DNA from: Hongsoonwoonella zoysiae
GTDB taxonomy: Bacteria; Pseudomonadota; Alphaproteobacteria; Rhizobiales; Stappiaceae
Length of the DNA: 64,000 bases
Assembly: GCF_013266695.1 (NCBI RefSeq)
Contig: NZ_JABRXF010000003.1
Location: forward strand, 558,001 to 622,000
Direction: 5' to 3'
Part shown: piece after piece, positions 19,505-27,774 of the stretch
Numbering within the stretch: position 1 is the first letter of the stretch
Layout: every line of letters starts with the position of its first letter
The notes under the pieces: model-generated
What the model was told of the DNA's origin: nothing
The model's input: only the letters and a program-made list of their open reading frames with translations
Database searches by the model: none
Position numbers and translations under genes: made by a program

Positions 19505-20122
19505 ATGGCATCGCAGATCGCCTTCGTTATCTTCGACATGGCCGGCGTCCTCTATGACTGGGACACGGACGTGAGGCTCGAAGCGCTCTCTCGTCTGACA
19601 GGCCGTAAGGCAAGCGAAATTGACAAGGCCGTGTTTCAATCGGATTTCGAAGAGAGGGCGGAGGCCGGCGATCCGGACAACGGAGAAGCTTATCTTGGCG
19701 AGATGAGCCGCCTTCTCGGCCATGAAATCGACCGCGGCACATGGACCGGCATCCTGAAGGCCATGATGCGCCCGAAACCGCAGATCCTTGCGATCGCCAG
19801 CGAAGTTGTCGAACTGGTCGACACGATCCTGCTGACCAACAACGGAATGCTGCTGAAGGAAGTCTTCCCGGACTGTGCGCCGGAAGCCTTCGATATCTTC
19901 GGCGAAAACGCGTATGTTTCAGCGGAATTCGGCGCTCGAAAGCCTGCGCGTGAGCTCTATGCCCGCGTCTGCGAGCGATACGATCACGATCCGGCTCAGA
20001 CGCTGTTTATCGATGACAGCGAGAAGAACGTGAAAGGAGCGGAGGACGCGGGAATGCACGCCCACCTCTTCACGGATGCGGGTTCACTAAGGGCGGCGCT
20101 CAAGGGCTACGGGGTCCTATAG
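19505..20122 (+). CDS. HAD-superfamily hydrolase, YihX-like, atypical motif I
   Basis: A 205-residue HAD hydrolase with a helical cap (~residues 18-90). The nucleophile is D11 in F-V-I-F-D-M-A-G-V-L-Y-D-W, motif II is L-T-N-N, motif III K-P, and motif IV F-I-D-D-S-E-K-N-V-K-G-A. The acid/base residue two positions after the nucleophile is Ala (D-M-A) where phosphatases have Asp, a pattern also seen in haloacid dehalogenases and some non-phosphatase members, so phosphatase activity should not be assumed. ATG at 19505 is preferred over TTG at 19499 by spacing to GAGG. Cytoplasmic; substrate unknown. Confidence 0.85.
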   Translation: MASQIAFVIFDMAGVLYDWDTDVRLEALSRLTGRKASEIDKAVFQSDFEERAEAGDPDNGEAYLGEMSRLLGHEIDRGTWTGILKAMMRPKPQILAIASEVVELVDTILLTNNGMLLKEVFPDCAPEAFDIFGENAYVSAEFGARKPARELYARVCERYDHDPAQTLFIDDSEKNVKGAEDAGMHAHLFTDAGSLRAALKGYGVL

Positions 20123-20231
20123 CGCTATAGCGCGCCCTTTCAGGTGCACCGGGAGGAGGCGCTCTTTCCCTCGCCCCGGCCATCGGCTAGATCGTTGTGA
20201 CGAATTCATATGACAAAAACGGAGGTACCTG

Positions 20232-20948
20232 ATGGCGATTGTCGCCGAATACCGGCGCGAGCTTGCTGCGGTTCTGCGGCTTGCCGCCCACTTCGACCTC
20301 AACGAAGGCATCTGCAATCATTTCTCCGTCGCGATACCGGGCGACGACGAACGCTATCTGATCAACCCGTATGGCATTCATTGGTCGCAGATGCAGCCTG
20401 AGGACCTCATGCTCATCGACGGCGAGGGAACGGTGCTTGAGGGCGAAGGCGAAGTGGAGGCGACGGCCAGGAACATCCATATCGCCAGTCACCGCGCCAA
20501 CCCGCGCCACCTCTGCATCCTGCATACGCATATGCCTTATGCCACGGCCCTCACCATGCTGGAAAACGGCCGCCTGGAGATGGCGCATCAGACGGCTTGC
20601 CGGTATTTCGGGCGCATTGCCTATGACGACCAGTTCGGCGGCATCGCGCTTGACGAGGAAGAGGGCCGGCGCATTGCCGAACAGGCGAAGCAGGATCCGA
20701 ACGCGGATATCATTTTTCTCGCCAACCATGGCGTGGTCGTCGGGGGCCCGAGCGTCCCCCATGCGTTCGACGATCTCTACTATTTGGAGCGCGCGGCCCG
20801 CCAGCAGGTTCTGGCCCAGTCAACGGGCAGGCCTTTGAAGATCATTCCAGATGATGTCGCGCGAGAAACCTCGCGCCAGTTCATGCAGGTCTTCGAGGTA
20901 CAGGCGATCGCTCATTTCAACGCCATGCGGCGCGTCATAGGCCTTTGA
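20232..20948 (+). CDS. Class II aldolase/adducin family protein
   Basis: A 238-residue member of the zinc-dependent class II aldolase/adducin family (fuculose-phosphate aldolase fold). Metal ligands are visible in L-H-T-H-M-P-Y and in A-N-H-G-V-V-V, with the N-E-G-I-C-N-H-F-S-V substrate loop near residue 25. Members of this subgroup lack sequence cues for a specific sugar and many act on small hydroxy acids, so the substrate is open. The start ATG has GGAGG seven bases upstream. It stands alone between the HAD and Kef genes; a weak hairpin (20984-21004) follows. Confidence 0.85.
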   Translation: MAIVAEYRRELAAVLRLAAHFDLNEGICNHFSVAIPGDDERYLINPYGIHWSQMQPEDLMLIDGEGTVLEGEGEVEATARNIHIASHRANPRHLCILHTHMPYATALTMLENGRLEMAHQTACRYFGRIAYDDQFGGIALDEEEGRRIAEQAKQDPNADIIFLANHGVVVGGPSVPHAFDDLYYLERAARQQVLAQSTGRPLKIIPDDVARETSRQFMQVFEVQAIAHFNAMRRVIGL

Positions 20949-20983
20949 CGGATCAGGAACACTTGAAGGCCCGGTCGCCGCTC

Positions 20984-21004
20984 AAGGCGGTTCGCCCCGC
21001 CTTT
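20984..21004 (+). terminator. Possible weak terminator after class II aldolase gene
   Basis: Arms AAGGCGG (20984-20990) and CCGCCTT (20998-21004) with a seven-base loop. Only TTTCC follows, so termination would be inefficient. Confidence 0.35.
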
Positions 21005-21094
21005 CCGGCCAATCATCCGGAGACGGCCTGTGGAGAGACCGCTTGGTTCGGGATAAGCTTGCAGTGAAAACAGCAAATACCCTCAGAGGATGAA

Positions 21095-22888
21095 TTGGCC
21101 ACGGAATCGGCACCTCCCTTCTTCGGCGAAGCGATTCTCATCCTGACTGCCGCCGTCGTTGCCGTGCCGCTCGCAAAGCGCCTCGGCCTCGGCTCCGTCG
21201 TGGGTTTTCTTGCAGCCGGAATCGCGATCGGCCCCTTCGTGCTCGATCTTGTAAGCGATCCGCAGGAGATCCTGCACGTTGCCGAACTCGGTGTCGTACT
21301 CCTGCTTTTCGTCATAGGGCTTGAGCTTGAGCCTGCGCGCCTGTGGCGCATGAAAGGCGACATTTTCGGGCTCGGAACGTGCCAGGTGCTACTGAGCGGG
21401 ACGGTGCTGACCGGCGCTCTTCTTCTGGCTGGCTATTCCCGCAGCCCGGCGATCATAGCCGGCTTCGGCCTTGCGCTTTCGTCCACCGCCTTCGCGCTTC
21501 AGATCCTGCAGGAGCGCGGCCAATTGTCGACCAGTTATGGCCAGCGTTCCTTCGGCATCCTTCTCCTGCAGGATATGGCGATCGTGCCGCTTCTGGCGTT
21601 GATCCCGATACTTGCGCCGTCCGCCGGACCTTCGACGACAAGCGAGGTCGTGCAGGAAGTCGGCGTTACGATTGCCGCCGTGGCCGGGGTCATCGTTTCG
21701 GGGCGCTATCTTTTGACGCCCTTCTTTTCATTTCTCGCCGCATCCCGCGCCCGGGAAGTCATGCTGACGGCCGCCCTCCTCGTTGCCCTCGGCAGTGCCG
21801 GCATCATGCATGCCGTTGGTCTCTCGATGGCGCTTGGCGCATTCCTTGCCGGCGTGATGCTGGCGGAATCGAGTTTCCGGCATACGCTTGAGGCGGATAT
21901 CGAGCCTTTCCGCTCGCTGCTTATGGGCCTTTTCTTCATTGCCATCGGCATGGCGCTCGACCTGCGGTTGGTTGCGGAAAACTGGCTGTTGATCGCTCTT
22001 GGCGTCGTCCTGGTCATGGCCGTAAAGGGCATGCTGCTGTGGGTGCTTGCGCGCGTTTTCGGCTCCTCCAACTCCGATGCCCTTAAAATCGCCGTCACCC
22101 TGCCTCAGGGCGGCGAATTCGCTTTCGTACTCTTCACCGCGGCGATCTCGGCGCAAGTGCTTGCCCAATCGGCGGCAATGCTGCTGATTTCGGTCGTGAT
22201 TCTGACAATGCTGCTCACTCCGCTTGCCTGCGCCGGCCATGACATGATCGCCGCCCGACTGCAGAAGCGCGGCGTGGAAACGGATTTCATCGAAGAATTT
22301 AGTGCAGCGGTTCCCACGGTGCTCGTGATCGGCTTCGGGCGTTTCGGCATGGTCGTCGCGCAGATGTTGACGTCCGAGGACATCGCGATCACGGCGATCG
22401 ACATGAAGCCGGAGCGTATCGCCTACGCCCGGAAGCTTGGTTACAAAGTGTTTTACGGCGATGCGACGCGCCCCGACGTTCTGGCGGCGGCCGGTGGCGA
22501 GGATGCGGTCCTGATCGCGCTATGCATCGAAAACGATCAGGTCATGGCAAAGGCTATCGAACTCATCCGTGCGCGTTTCCCCGGCGCCAAGCTTTTTTGC
22601 CGCGCGACGGATCGTGCCCATGCGCTCGACCTCAAGCGTTTGGGGGTCGATTATCAGATTCGCGAGACCTTTGAATCCGGTGTTGCCTTCAGCCGCGCGG
22701 CCCTTGAAGAACTCGGGATAGACCATGACCGCATCGTGGAAATCGAAGCGGACGTGCGCCGGCGCGACGAGGAACGGCTGGAATTGCAGATGCGCGAAGG
22801 CATGTTCGCCGGCTCCGACAAGCTGCACCAGGTCACCCCGCGCTCTCGCGGCAGGGCGTCCGACGATCATAGGGAAGCCGGCGAGTAG
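21095..22888 (+). CDS. CPA2 monovalent cation:proton antiporter, KefB/KefC-like
   Basis: A 597-residue inner-membrane antiporter of the CPA2 family, exchanging K+ (or Na+) for H+. About twelve membrane helices occupy residues 1-385, including the conserved G-I-E-L-E-type turn (V-I-G-L-E-L-E-P) and L-L-L-Q-D motif. A cytosolic RCK/TrkA-N Rossmann domain follows (~408-525) with the nucleotide loop G-F-G-R-F-G, then a short tail. Proteins of this form are gated by NAD(H) or glutathione adducts. TTG start at 21095, with GAGGA five bases upstream. It converges with the CDF gene, nine bases apart. Confidence 0.9.
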   Translation: MATESAPPFFGEAILILTAAVVAVPLAKRLGLGSVVGFLAAGIAIGPFVLDLVSDPQEILHVAELGVVLLLFVIGLELEPARLWRMKGDIFGLGTCQVLLSGTVLTGALLLAGYSRSPAIIAGFGLALSSTAFALQILQERGQLSTSYGQRSFGILLLQDMAIVPLLALIPILAPSAGPSTTSEVVQEVGVTIAAVAGVIVSGRYLLTPFFSFLAASRAREVMLTAALLVALGSAGIMHAVGLSMALGAFLAGVMLAESSFRHTLEADIEPFRSLLMGLFFIAIGMALDLRLVAENWLLIALGVVLVMAVKGMLLWVLARVFGSSNSDALKIAVTLPQGGEFAFVLFTAAISAQVLAQSAAMLLISVVILTMLLTPLACAGHDMIAARLQKRGVETDFIEEFSAAVPTVLVIGFGRFGMVVAQMLTSEDIAITAIDMKPERIAYARKLGYKVFYGDATRPDVLAAAGGEDAVLIALCIENDQVMAKAIELIRARFPGAKLFCRATDRAHALDLKRLGVDYQIRETFESGVAFSRAALEELGIDHDRIVEIEADVRRRDEERLELQMREGMFAGSDKLHQVTPRSRGRASDDHREAGE

Positions 22889-22897
22889 TTCTCAGTT

Positions 22898-23563
22898 TCA
22901 GCGGCCGTGCCCCGCCCCTTGCTCAGGCAAGGCAGGTTCCAGCGCGACGTCGGCCGATTTCCACTCCTCGATTGCCTGGCGCAGGATCGAGACGGAAGAC
23001 CAGAGGAAAAGCCCCGCCATCAGGCCCGCAACCATCACGTCCGGCCAACCCGTCCGGGTTGCGAAGACGCCGCCCGCCGCCGCGACGACGACGAGGTTGC
23101 CGATCGCGTCATTGCGGCTGCACAGCCAGACGGAGCGAACATTCGCATCTCCATCCCTGTACTTGAGAAGGATCAGCACGCTTGCGAGATTGGCGGCCAG
23201 CGCCAGCGTTCCGATGCCGCCCATGATGGAGGCGCTTGGTACGCCGAGATAGAGGACCCGCCATAGGGTCGCCCCGAAAACGAACGCGGCCATCAGGCTC
23301 AGGGATATCCCCTTGGCGATCGCCGCCAAAGAGCGAACCCTGATCGACTTCCCGATAACGGCAAGGCTGATCGCATAGGTCATCGTATCGCCCAGGAAAT
23401 CGAGCGAATCGGCTTGCAACGCCTGCGATCCCGCCGCCGCGCTGCCGGCCAGTTCGGTCACGAACATCGCGCCATTGATGGCGATGACCGCAAGGAGCGC
23501 GCGTCTGTAGGCGGGGCTCAAACCTTCGAAACGAACGTTGGACGAGCAGCAATGACCGGACAT
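22898..23563 (-). CDS. Cation diffusion facilitator-like heavy-metal exporter
   Basis: A 221-residue CDF-family transporter core with six membrane helices. The intramembrane site is represented by D-S-L-D-F-L-G-D in helix II and S-R-N-D-A-I-G-N in helix V, so the usual HxxxD is altered to NxxxN-like chemistry in helix V. The start carries a possible metal-binding M-S-G-H-C-C-S-S. The cytoplasmic C-terminal domain of full-length CDFs is absent, as in the short branch that is often paired with MerR regulators. It is divergently arranged from a MerR-type gene and preceded by a 19-bp-spacer promoter. Zn, Co, Cd or Pb export is inferred. Confidence 0.85.
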   Translation of the reverse strand: MSGHCCSSNVRFEGLSPAYRRALLAVIAINGAMFVTELAGSAAAGSQALQADSLDFLGDTMTYAISLAVIGKSIRVRSLAAIAKGISLSLMAAFVFGATLWRVLYLGVPSASIMGGIGTLALAANLASVLILLKYRDGDANVRSVWLCSRNDAIGNLVVVAAAGGVFATRTGWPDVMVAGLMAGLFLWSSVSILRQAIEEWKSADVALEPALPEQGAGHGR

Positions 23564-23604
23564 CGTGGCGGTTAACTCCGCTTTCCTTGAATTTCCATTT
23601 CACA

Positions 23605-23635
23605 ACCCTAATCCCTATAGTGGTTGTAGGTTCAA
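23605..23635 (-). promoter_or_regulatory. MerR-type promoter/operator for the CDF gene
   Basis: On the minus strand the elements read TTGAAC (-35, 23635-23630), a 19-bp spacer, and TAGGGT (-10, 23610-23605). The over-long 19-bp spacer is the mark of MerR-activated promoters. The spacer contains CACTATAGGG and half-sites ACAACC/GGTTGT (23602-23607 and 23622-23627) resembling CadR/PbrR/ZntR operators. Predicted start is about 35 bases before the CDF ATG. Confidence 0.75.
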
Positions 23636-23646
23636 GGGTGAAATTC

Positions 23647-24132
23647 GTGATCGACGACCTTGTCAGTATCGGCATTCTCGCTCGGGAAACGGGAACGAGT
23701 GTGCAGACCGTGCGCTATTATGAAAACCGTGGGCTGCTTCCCCTCCCGCCGCGAACCGAGGGCGGGCAGCGTCGCTATGGAAGAGTTCACCGGGACCGCC
23801 TTGCCTTTATCCGCCATGCACGTGAAATGGGCTTTTCCCTCGATGCGATCGGCGAGCTCCTGCGACTTTCGAGTGAGGAGAACGCCTCCTGCGGCCCTGT
23901 CGACAGGATTGCCCGCGAGCAGCTTGCGCTTGTCGACCGGCGGATCGAACAGCTTTGTGCCTTGCGCGAAACCCTTTCGCGGATGGTCGAGCATTGCGAC
24001 GGCGAAAGCGTGACCTCCTGCCGCATTCTGGAGGCGCTTGGGCCGGCATCGGATACATCGGCATCGGGAAAAGACGGCGAGACGGGCGCGCATACTGGCA
24101 AATCGCGCGGCAAGGCGTTATCTACCGGGTAG
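23647..24132 (+). CDS. MerR-family metal-responsive regulator
   Basis: A 161-residue MerR regulator expected to distort the 19-bp-spacer promoter of the CDF gene when metal binds. The winged-helix part is complete (I-G-I-L-A-R-E-T-G-T-S-V-Q-T-V-R-Y-Y-E and the wing G-G-Q-R-R-Y). Metal-site candidates are C82 (N-A-S-C-G-P-V), H116-C117 and C125 in E-H-C-D-G-E-S-V-T-S-C-R-I-L-E-A-L. A cysteine at the position of ZntR C79 plus a C-x7-C loop points to a divalent metal (Zn/Cd/Pb/Co) rather than Cu(I). GTG at 23647 (AAGGG nine bases upstream) is the likeliest start; GTG at 23638 is possible. The last 30 residues are low complexity. Confidence 0.85.
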   Translation: MIDDLVSIGILARETGTSVQTVRYYENRGLLPLPPRTEGGQRRYGRVHRDRLAFIRHAREMGFSLDAIGELLRLSSEENASCGPVDRIAREQLALVDRRIEQLCALRETLSRMVEHCDGESVTSCRILEALGPASDTSASGKDGETGAHTGKSRGKALSTG

Positions 24133-24158
24133 TTGTTTCAAATTGGCTGACGAAGAAA

Positions 24159-24380
24159 ATGAACCGTTTCGAAAAGCCCAGACTGCCAAGCGAAGCGCGC
24201 ATTCGCTATCTTGACGGCGATTTCCAGATCGAATCTCCCGGCACCTTCGTTCGCTGTGCAGTGACCGGTCAGGCCATTCCCATCGACGAGCTCAAATATT
24301 GGAGCGTGTCACGTCAGGAAGCCTACGTGGACGCGGCCTCGGCCCTCAAGCGTTATCAGGAGTGCCATCGAAACGCCTGA
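24159..24380 (+). CDS. DUF2093 family protein
   Basis: A 73-residue protein of the alphaproteobacterial DUF2093 family, recognised from P-S-E-A-R-I-R-Y-L-D-G-D-F and C-A-V-T-G-Q-A-I-P-I-D-E-L-K-Y-W-S-V-x-R-Q-E-A-Y. The ATG at 24159 is the first in-frame Met preceding the conserved block; a longer upstream frame merely extends back over the MerR gene. The last 35 bases overlap the 3' end of lpxK tail to tail. Function unknown; conserved neighbourhood with lpxK in Rhizobiales suggests an envelope link. Confidence 0.85.
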   Translation: MNRFEKPRLPSEARIRYLDGDFQIESPGTFVRCAVTGQAIPIDELKYWSVSRQEAYVDAASALKRYQECHRNA

Positions 24381-25422
24381 CCCCTGCCCCCGCGACTTTC
24401 AGGGCCTTCGAACGAGCGGCTTCCCCTATCCGTTCACAGAGCCTCTCGGCTTCCTCGATCCGCATATTCACGTCGACGACCCGCGCCCTGCCCGCAAGCC
24501 AGCGCGGAAATTCGCCGGTTAGCGATTGGATACGCACCATGTCCTTGGCGGTCGTCACGAGCAGCAATCCCTTGTCGTCCGCCTCTGTCAGCAAGGCTTC
24601 CGCCTCGCTGTACGAATAGGGGTGATGATCGGGGAACGGTTTTTCGATGGCGATTTCGGCGCCGAGTTCGCGAAGGCTCGCGAAAAATTTCTCAGGCCGC
24701 CCAATTCCCGCGAATGCGAGCACTCGCGCCCCCGCCAATTCCGGATCGGGCGTTGTTTCCAGCCGAGCATGAAAAAGCGGCAATCCCTTGCGTGACGCCA
24801 GGCGAACTGCCGGTTTCGCCGCCTCTCCCTCGCCGATGACCGCCAGCGCGGAGGCAGCCACGATCTGCCGCCGCAAGGGTGCGCGCAGCGGGCCCGCCGG
24901 CAGGCAAAAGCCATTGCCCGTGCCTGTTTGCGCATCGACGAGGACAATCGAAAAATCCTTTTGAAGACGCGGATTCTGGAATCCGTCGTCCATGATGACG
25001 ATATCTCCGTGGCTTGCGGCGAACTGCCCACCGGCAAGCCGATCGCGGGAAACGACGGTTGGCCAATCCTTGGCCAGAAGAAGAGCTTCATCACCAACGT
25101 CCAGGGCGGAGTGGCTCTTCCTGTCGACCAGAACCGGCCCCTTGGCTTTGCCGCCGTATCCACGCAGCAGAAAAACGGGAGAATATCCCCGACCGGCCAG
25201 TTCCGCCGCCAATGCCAGGCTGAAGGGCGTCTTTCCGACACCGCCAGCCACGAAATTGCCGATGCAGACAACAGGTACGGACACCGAACCGTCAGGACGC
25301 CTCTGCATGCGCCGCGCCGTAACCGCCCCGTAGATTGCACCAAGAGGCCAAAGCAGCAGGGCTCTCCAGTCCGGACGAGGCCGCCACCAGAAAAAGGGCG
25401 CCTTGCCGAAGCCCCAAATCAT
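24346..25422 (-). CDS. lpxK: Tetraacyldisaccharide 4'-kinase
   Basis: Phosphorylates the 4' position of the lipid A disaccharide, the sixth step of the Raetz pathway, at the inner membrane. The 358 residues show the Walker-type loop G-N-F-V-A-G-G-V-G-K-T-P after an N-terminal membrane-associated helix (W-R-A-L-L-L-W-P-L-G-A-I-Y-G), and the D-D-G-F-Q-N motif with the catalytic Asp. Translation is coupled to waaA by an ATGA overlap. Lipid A genes are ordered DUF374-waaA-lpxK, usual for Rhizobiales. The C-terminus overlaps DUF2093 on the other strand. Confidence 0.95.
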   Translation of the reverse strand: MIWGFGKAPFFWWRPRPDWRALLLWPLGAIYGAVTARRMQRRPDGSVSVPVVCIGNFVAGGVGKTPFSLALAAELAGRGYSPVFLLRGYGGKAKGPVLVDRKSHSALDVGDEALLLAKDWPTVVSRDRLAGGQFAASHGDIVIMDDGFQNPRLQKDFSIVLVDAQTGTGNGFCLPAGPLRAPLRRQIVAASALAVIGEGEAAKPAVRLASRKGLPLFHARLETTPDPELAGARVLAFAGIGRPEKFFASLRELGAEIAIEKPFPDHHPYSYSEAEALLTEADDKGLLLVTTAKDMVRIQSLTGEFPRWLAGRARVVDVNMRIEEAERLCERIGEAARSKALKVAGAGVRRFDGTPDNA

Positions 25423-26747
25423 TTTCTACCGGCCCCGGTTTTCGCGAGGAAAGGACGAAGGGCGTGAAGCGTGCGCTCCACTGCCCCCTTCCCTTCGAGG
25501 GCGAAAAGCTTTGCAACCTTGCCCCTGTTGCGGGTGTCTTCAGGTTTGCTGAGCAAATGCGAAACCTCGCGCGCAAGTTCGTCTGGTCCATTCACGACCA
25601 CAGCTCCCCCATCGGCAATCAGCCGATCATACACATCCTTCTGATTGGGGAAACTTGGACCCGTGAGGATCGCCGCACCGCATTGCGCGGGTTCCAGCGG
25701 GTTATGGCCGCCAAGCGGCATCAGCGAGGCGCCCATGAAGACCACGGGCGCAAGGCGGAAGAAGAGCCCCATCTCGCCGATGGTGTCAGCCAGGTAGACG
25801 TCCGTATCGCCCGACAAGGGCTCGTTTCGGCTGCGCTGTGCTACGGCGAGGCCGGCCTTTTCGATAATCGCACGAACCGCATCGCCACGCGCGGGATGAC
25901 GTGGAGCGATCAAGGTAAGAAGCCTCCGGTGAGCGCTGGAAATCTGGCCGTGCGCCGCGATCACCTGCTCTTCTTCGCCTGGATGCGTGCTCGCCGCAAA
26001 CCAGACCGGCCGCTCGCCAATCGCTGCCCTGAAGTCTTCCAGCGCCTGTGGATCGGCCTCGGGCAGCGTTCCATCGAACTTCAGGTCGCCCACCATATCG
26101 ACATCGCGCACGCCAATGCGCCGGTAATTCTCCGCATCCTCCCCGGAGCGCGCCAGGCAAAGATCGATACCGGCGAAAAGACGCCGCGCGAGACGCGGGA
26201 CCTTGAGCCAGCCCGCGGCCGATTTCGGCGACATCCGCCCATTTGCGATTACGAGAGGGATGTGCCTTCTTTCGAGGCTGCGAATGGTCGTCGGCCAGAT
26301 TTCGGATTCGACGACAACCGCTAGATACGGACGCCAATGATCCAGGAAACGGTCGATGCCGGGCTGCGCATCATAGGGTACGAACTGATGGACAGCCCCT
26401 GGCGGAAGTCGATCCTTTACCGCTTCGGCGGAAGTGATGGTGCCCGTGGTCAGCACCACCGCGTGGCCCTGTTCCGAAAGACCGCGCACAACAGGCAGAA
26501 CGGCGTTCATTTCGCCAACGCTCGCCGCATGTACCCAGACAAGGCTGCCCTCCGGGCGAGGGTGGCTGGCAATGCCGAAGCGTTCACCACGCCGTGCGGG
26601 ATCTTCCTTGCCCTGCGCGGCCCTGCGGCGATGCAGGAAGGAAAGCAAGGGGCCGGCCACGCGGCCGATCCGTTCGTAGATCGCGAATGGAATGTCCTCG
26701 GCCGCGAATTTTCGCTCGGTACCAGGCAATCGGCGAGCGCCCGCCAT
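25419..26747 (-). CDS. waaA: Kdo transferase (3-deoxy-D-manno-octulosonic acid transferase)
   Basis: Transfers Kdo from CMP-Kdo to lipid IVA, beginning the LPS core. The 442-residue GT-B protein has the N-terminal acceptor motif L-V-W-V-H-A-A-S-V-G-E-M with the catalytic Glu, and the donor-side P-L-G-G-H-N-P-L-E-P-A motif near residue 320. An extra N-terminal run of about 15 residues precedes the usual start region. ATG at 26747 overlaps the DUF374 stop (TGATG); a GTG three bases earlier is also possible. Inner-membrane associated. Confidence 0.93.
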   Translation of the reverse strand: MAGARRLPGTERKFAAEDIPFAIYERIGRVAGPLLSFLHRRRAAQGKEDPARRGERFGIASHPRPEGSLVWVHAASVGEMNAVLPVVRGLSEQGHAVVLTTGTITSAEAVKDRLPPGAVHQFVPYDAQPGIDRFLDHWRPYLAVVVESEIWPTTIRSLERRHIPLVIANGRMSPKSAAGWLKVPRLARRLFAGIDLCLARSGEDAENYRRIGVRDVDMVGDLKFDGTLPEADPQALEDFRAAIGERPVWFAASTHPGEEEQVIAAHGQISSAHRRLLTLIAPRHPARGDAVRAIIEKAGLAVAQRSRNEPLSGDTDVYLADTIGEMGLFFRLAPVVFMGASLMPLGGHNPLEPAQCGAAILTGPSFPNQKDVYDRLIADGGAVVVNGPDELAREVSHLLSKPEDTRNRGKVAKLFALEGKGAVERTLHALRPFLAKTGAGRK

Positions 26748-27436
26748 CACCTTTTCACCAGCTCGTATGCCCTTGCGGTCGCGCGGTTTAAGCCTTCTTC
26801 GACTTCGCGCCGGCCGCGTTCAAGCGCCTCATCATCGTCTTCGCGCCCGATATGGATCATATCCCCCCCGGCAACTGCCGCCCGGCTGAACGGCAAGTTG
26901 ACGGAAGCCTTGTCCCAGGAGTTCAGGTCGATATGCCGGCTCGTGGCGATCGCCACGGGAACAATTGGCCGGCCGGAATGTTTCGCTAGCTGGACAATGC
27001 CTAGGCCCGCCACACGGGCCGGCCCCTTTGGCACATCCGCAGTCAAGGCAACGGAGTTGCCCTCCTTCAGCGTACGCATAGCCTCTATGAAGCCACGCAT
27101 CCCGCCGCGTTTTTTAACTTGATGAGCCTTTTGCGCGCCCGATGCCCTGATAAGACCAAGACCGAGGCGACGGGCCGCGATCGCGTTGATCTCCCCGTCG
27201 GCGGATCGTGAGATCATCACGCTTACATTCCAACCTTCCGGCCTTGCGAAAGGCATCATGAAATGCTGGCCGTGCCACATGGCGACGATTACCGGCAGGT
27301 TTGGCAGCACCTTTTCATAAAAATCCGGCGGATCGACCTCGAAACTGCTCGTATTACGGACCGCGCGAAGATAGTGGGCAAAGGCTGTGCCCACGAATTT
27401 CTGCACGCGCGGAGACGAGCCGAGTTTTTTCAGCAT
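26747..27436 (-). CDS. DUF374 lysophospholipid acyltransferase-like protein
   Basis: A 229-residue DUF374 protein, distantly related to PlsC/LpxL-type acyltransferases. Seen are the W-H-G-Q-H segment (Rhizobiales counterpart of the HxxxxD/HGE motif), R-S-A-D-G-E-I, and T-A-D-V-P-K-G-P corresponding to the downstream PRG-type motif. The placement between DUF4170 and waaA makes lipid A or LPS acylation the best guess; members have been linked to very long chain or secondary acylation, but that is not shown by this sequence. It overlaps waaA by one base. Confidence 0.85.
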   Translation of the reverse strand: MLKKLGSSPRVQKFVGTAFAHYLRAVRNTSSFEVDPPDFYEKVLPNLPVIVAMWHGQHFMMPFARPEGWNVSVMISRSADGEINAIAARRLGLGLIRASGAQKAHQVKKRGGMRGFIEAMRTLKEGNSVALTADVPKGPARVAGLGIVQLAKHSGRPIVPVAIATSRHIDLNSWDKASVNLPFSRAAVAGGDMIHIGREDDDEALERGRREVEEGLNRATARAYELVKR

Positions 27437-27501
27437 GCCGACGGATCCCGATGCCCGGCCAGGCGAAGTTCAAAGGATACAGCGTTCAACCCGCCAGCAC
27501 C

Positions 27502-27744
27502 TCAGTCGTTTTCCGTTCCCGGATCGAGAAGACGGTGCATGTGGACGATGAAATAGCGCATGTGAGCGTTGTCGACGGATGCCTGCGCCTTGGCTTTCCA
27601 GGCAGTATAGGCCGTGGCGTAGTTCGGATAGATGCCGACGATATCGAGATCTTCCAGATCCCGGAACCTGACTTCGTCGACCTTCTCCAGTTCCCCGCCA
27701 AAGACAAGATGCAACAACTGCTTGGGTTTTTCCGTTTCGCTCAT
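27502..27744 (-). CDS. DUF4170 family small protein
   Basis: An 80-residue DUF4170 protein with the conserved L-L-H-L-V-F-G-G-E-L, V-G-I-Y-P-N-Y-A-T-A-Y-x-A-W-K-A-K-A-Q and V-D-N-A-H-M-R-Y-F-I-V-H-M-H-R-L-L-D-P blocks. No membrane helix or signal. The ATG at 27744 begins M-S-E-T-E-K and is preferred over a start at 27762. It is embedded in the lipid A operon of Rhizobiales between cysQ and DUF374. Function unknown. Confidence 0.85.
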   Translation of the reverse strand: MSETEKPKQLLHLVFGGELEKVDEVRFRDLEDLDIVGIYPNYATAYTAWKAKAQASVDNAHMRYFIVHMHRLLDPGTEND

Positions 27745-27774
27745 TCGTTCACTCCACCGCACGTTTCGGCGCGC

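Noticed and set aside
20117-20130. Perfect 14-bp palindrome CTATAGCGCTATAG at the HAD stop codon
   Set aside because: Short, overlaps the coding end and has no neighbouring promoter elements; compatible with chance.
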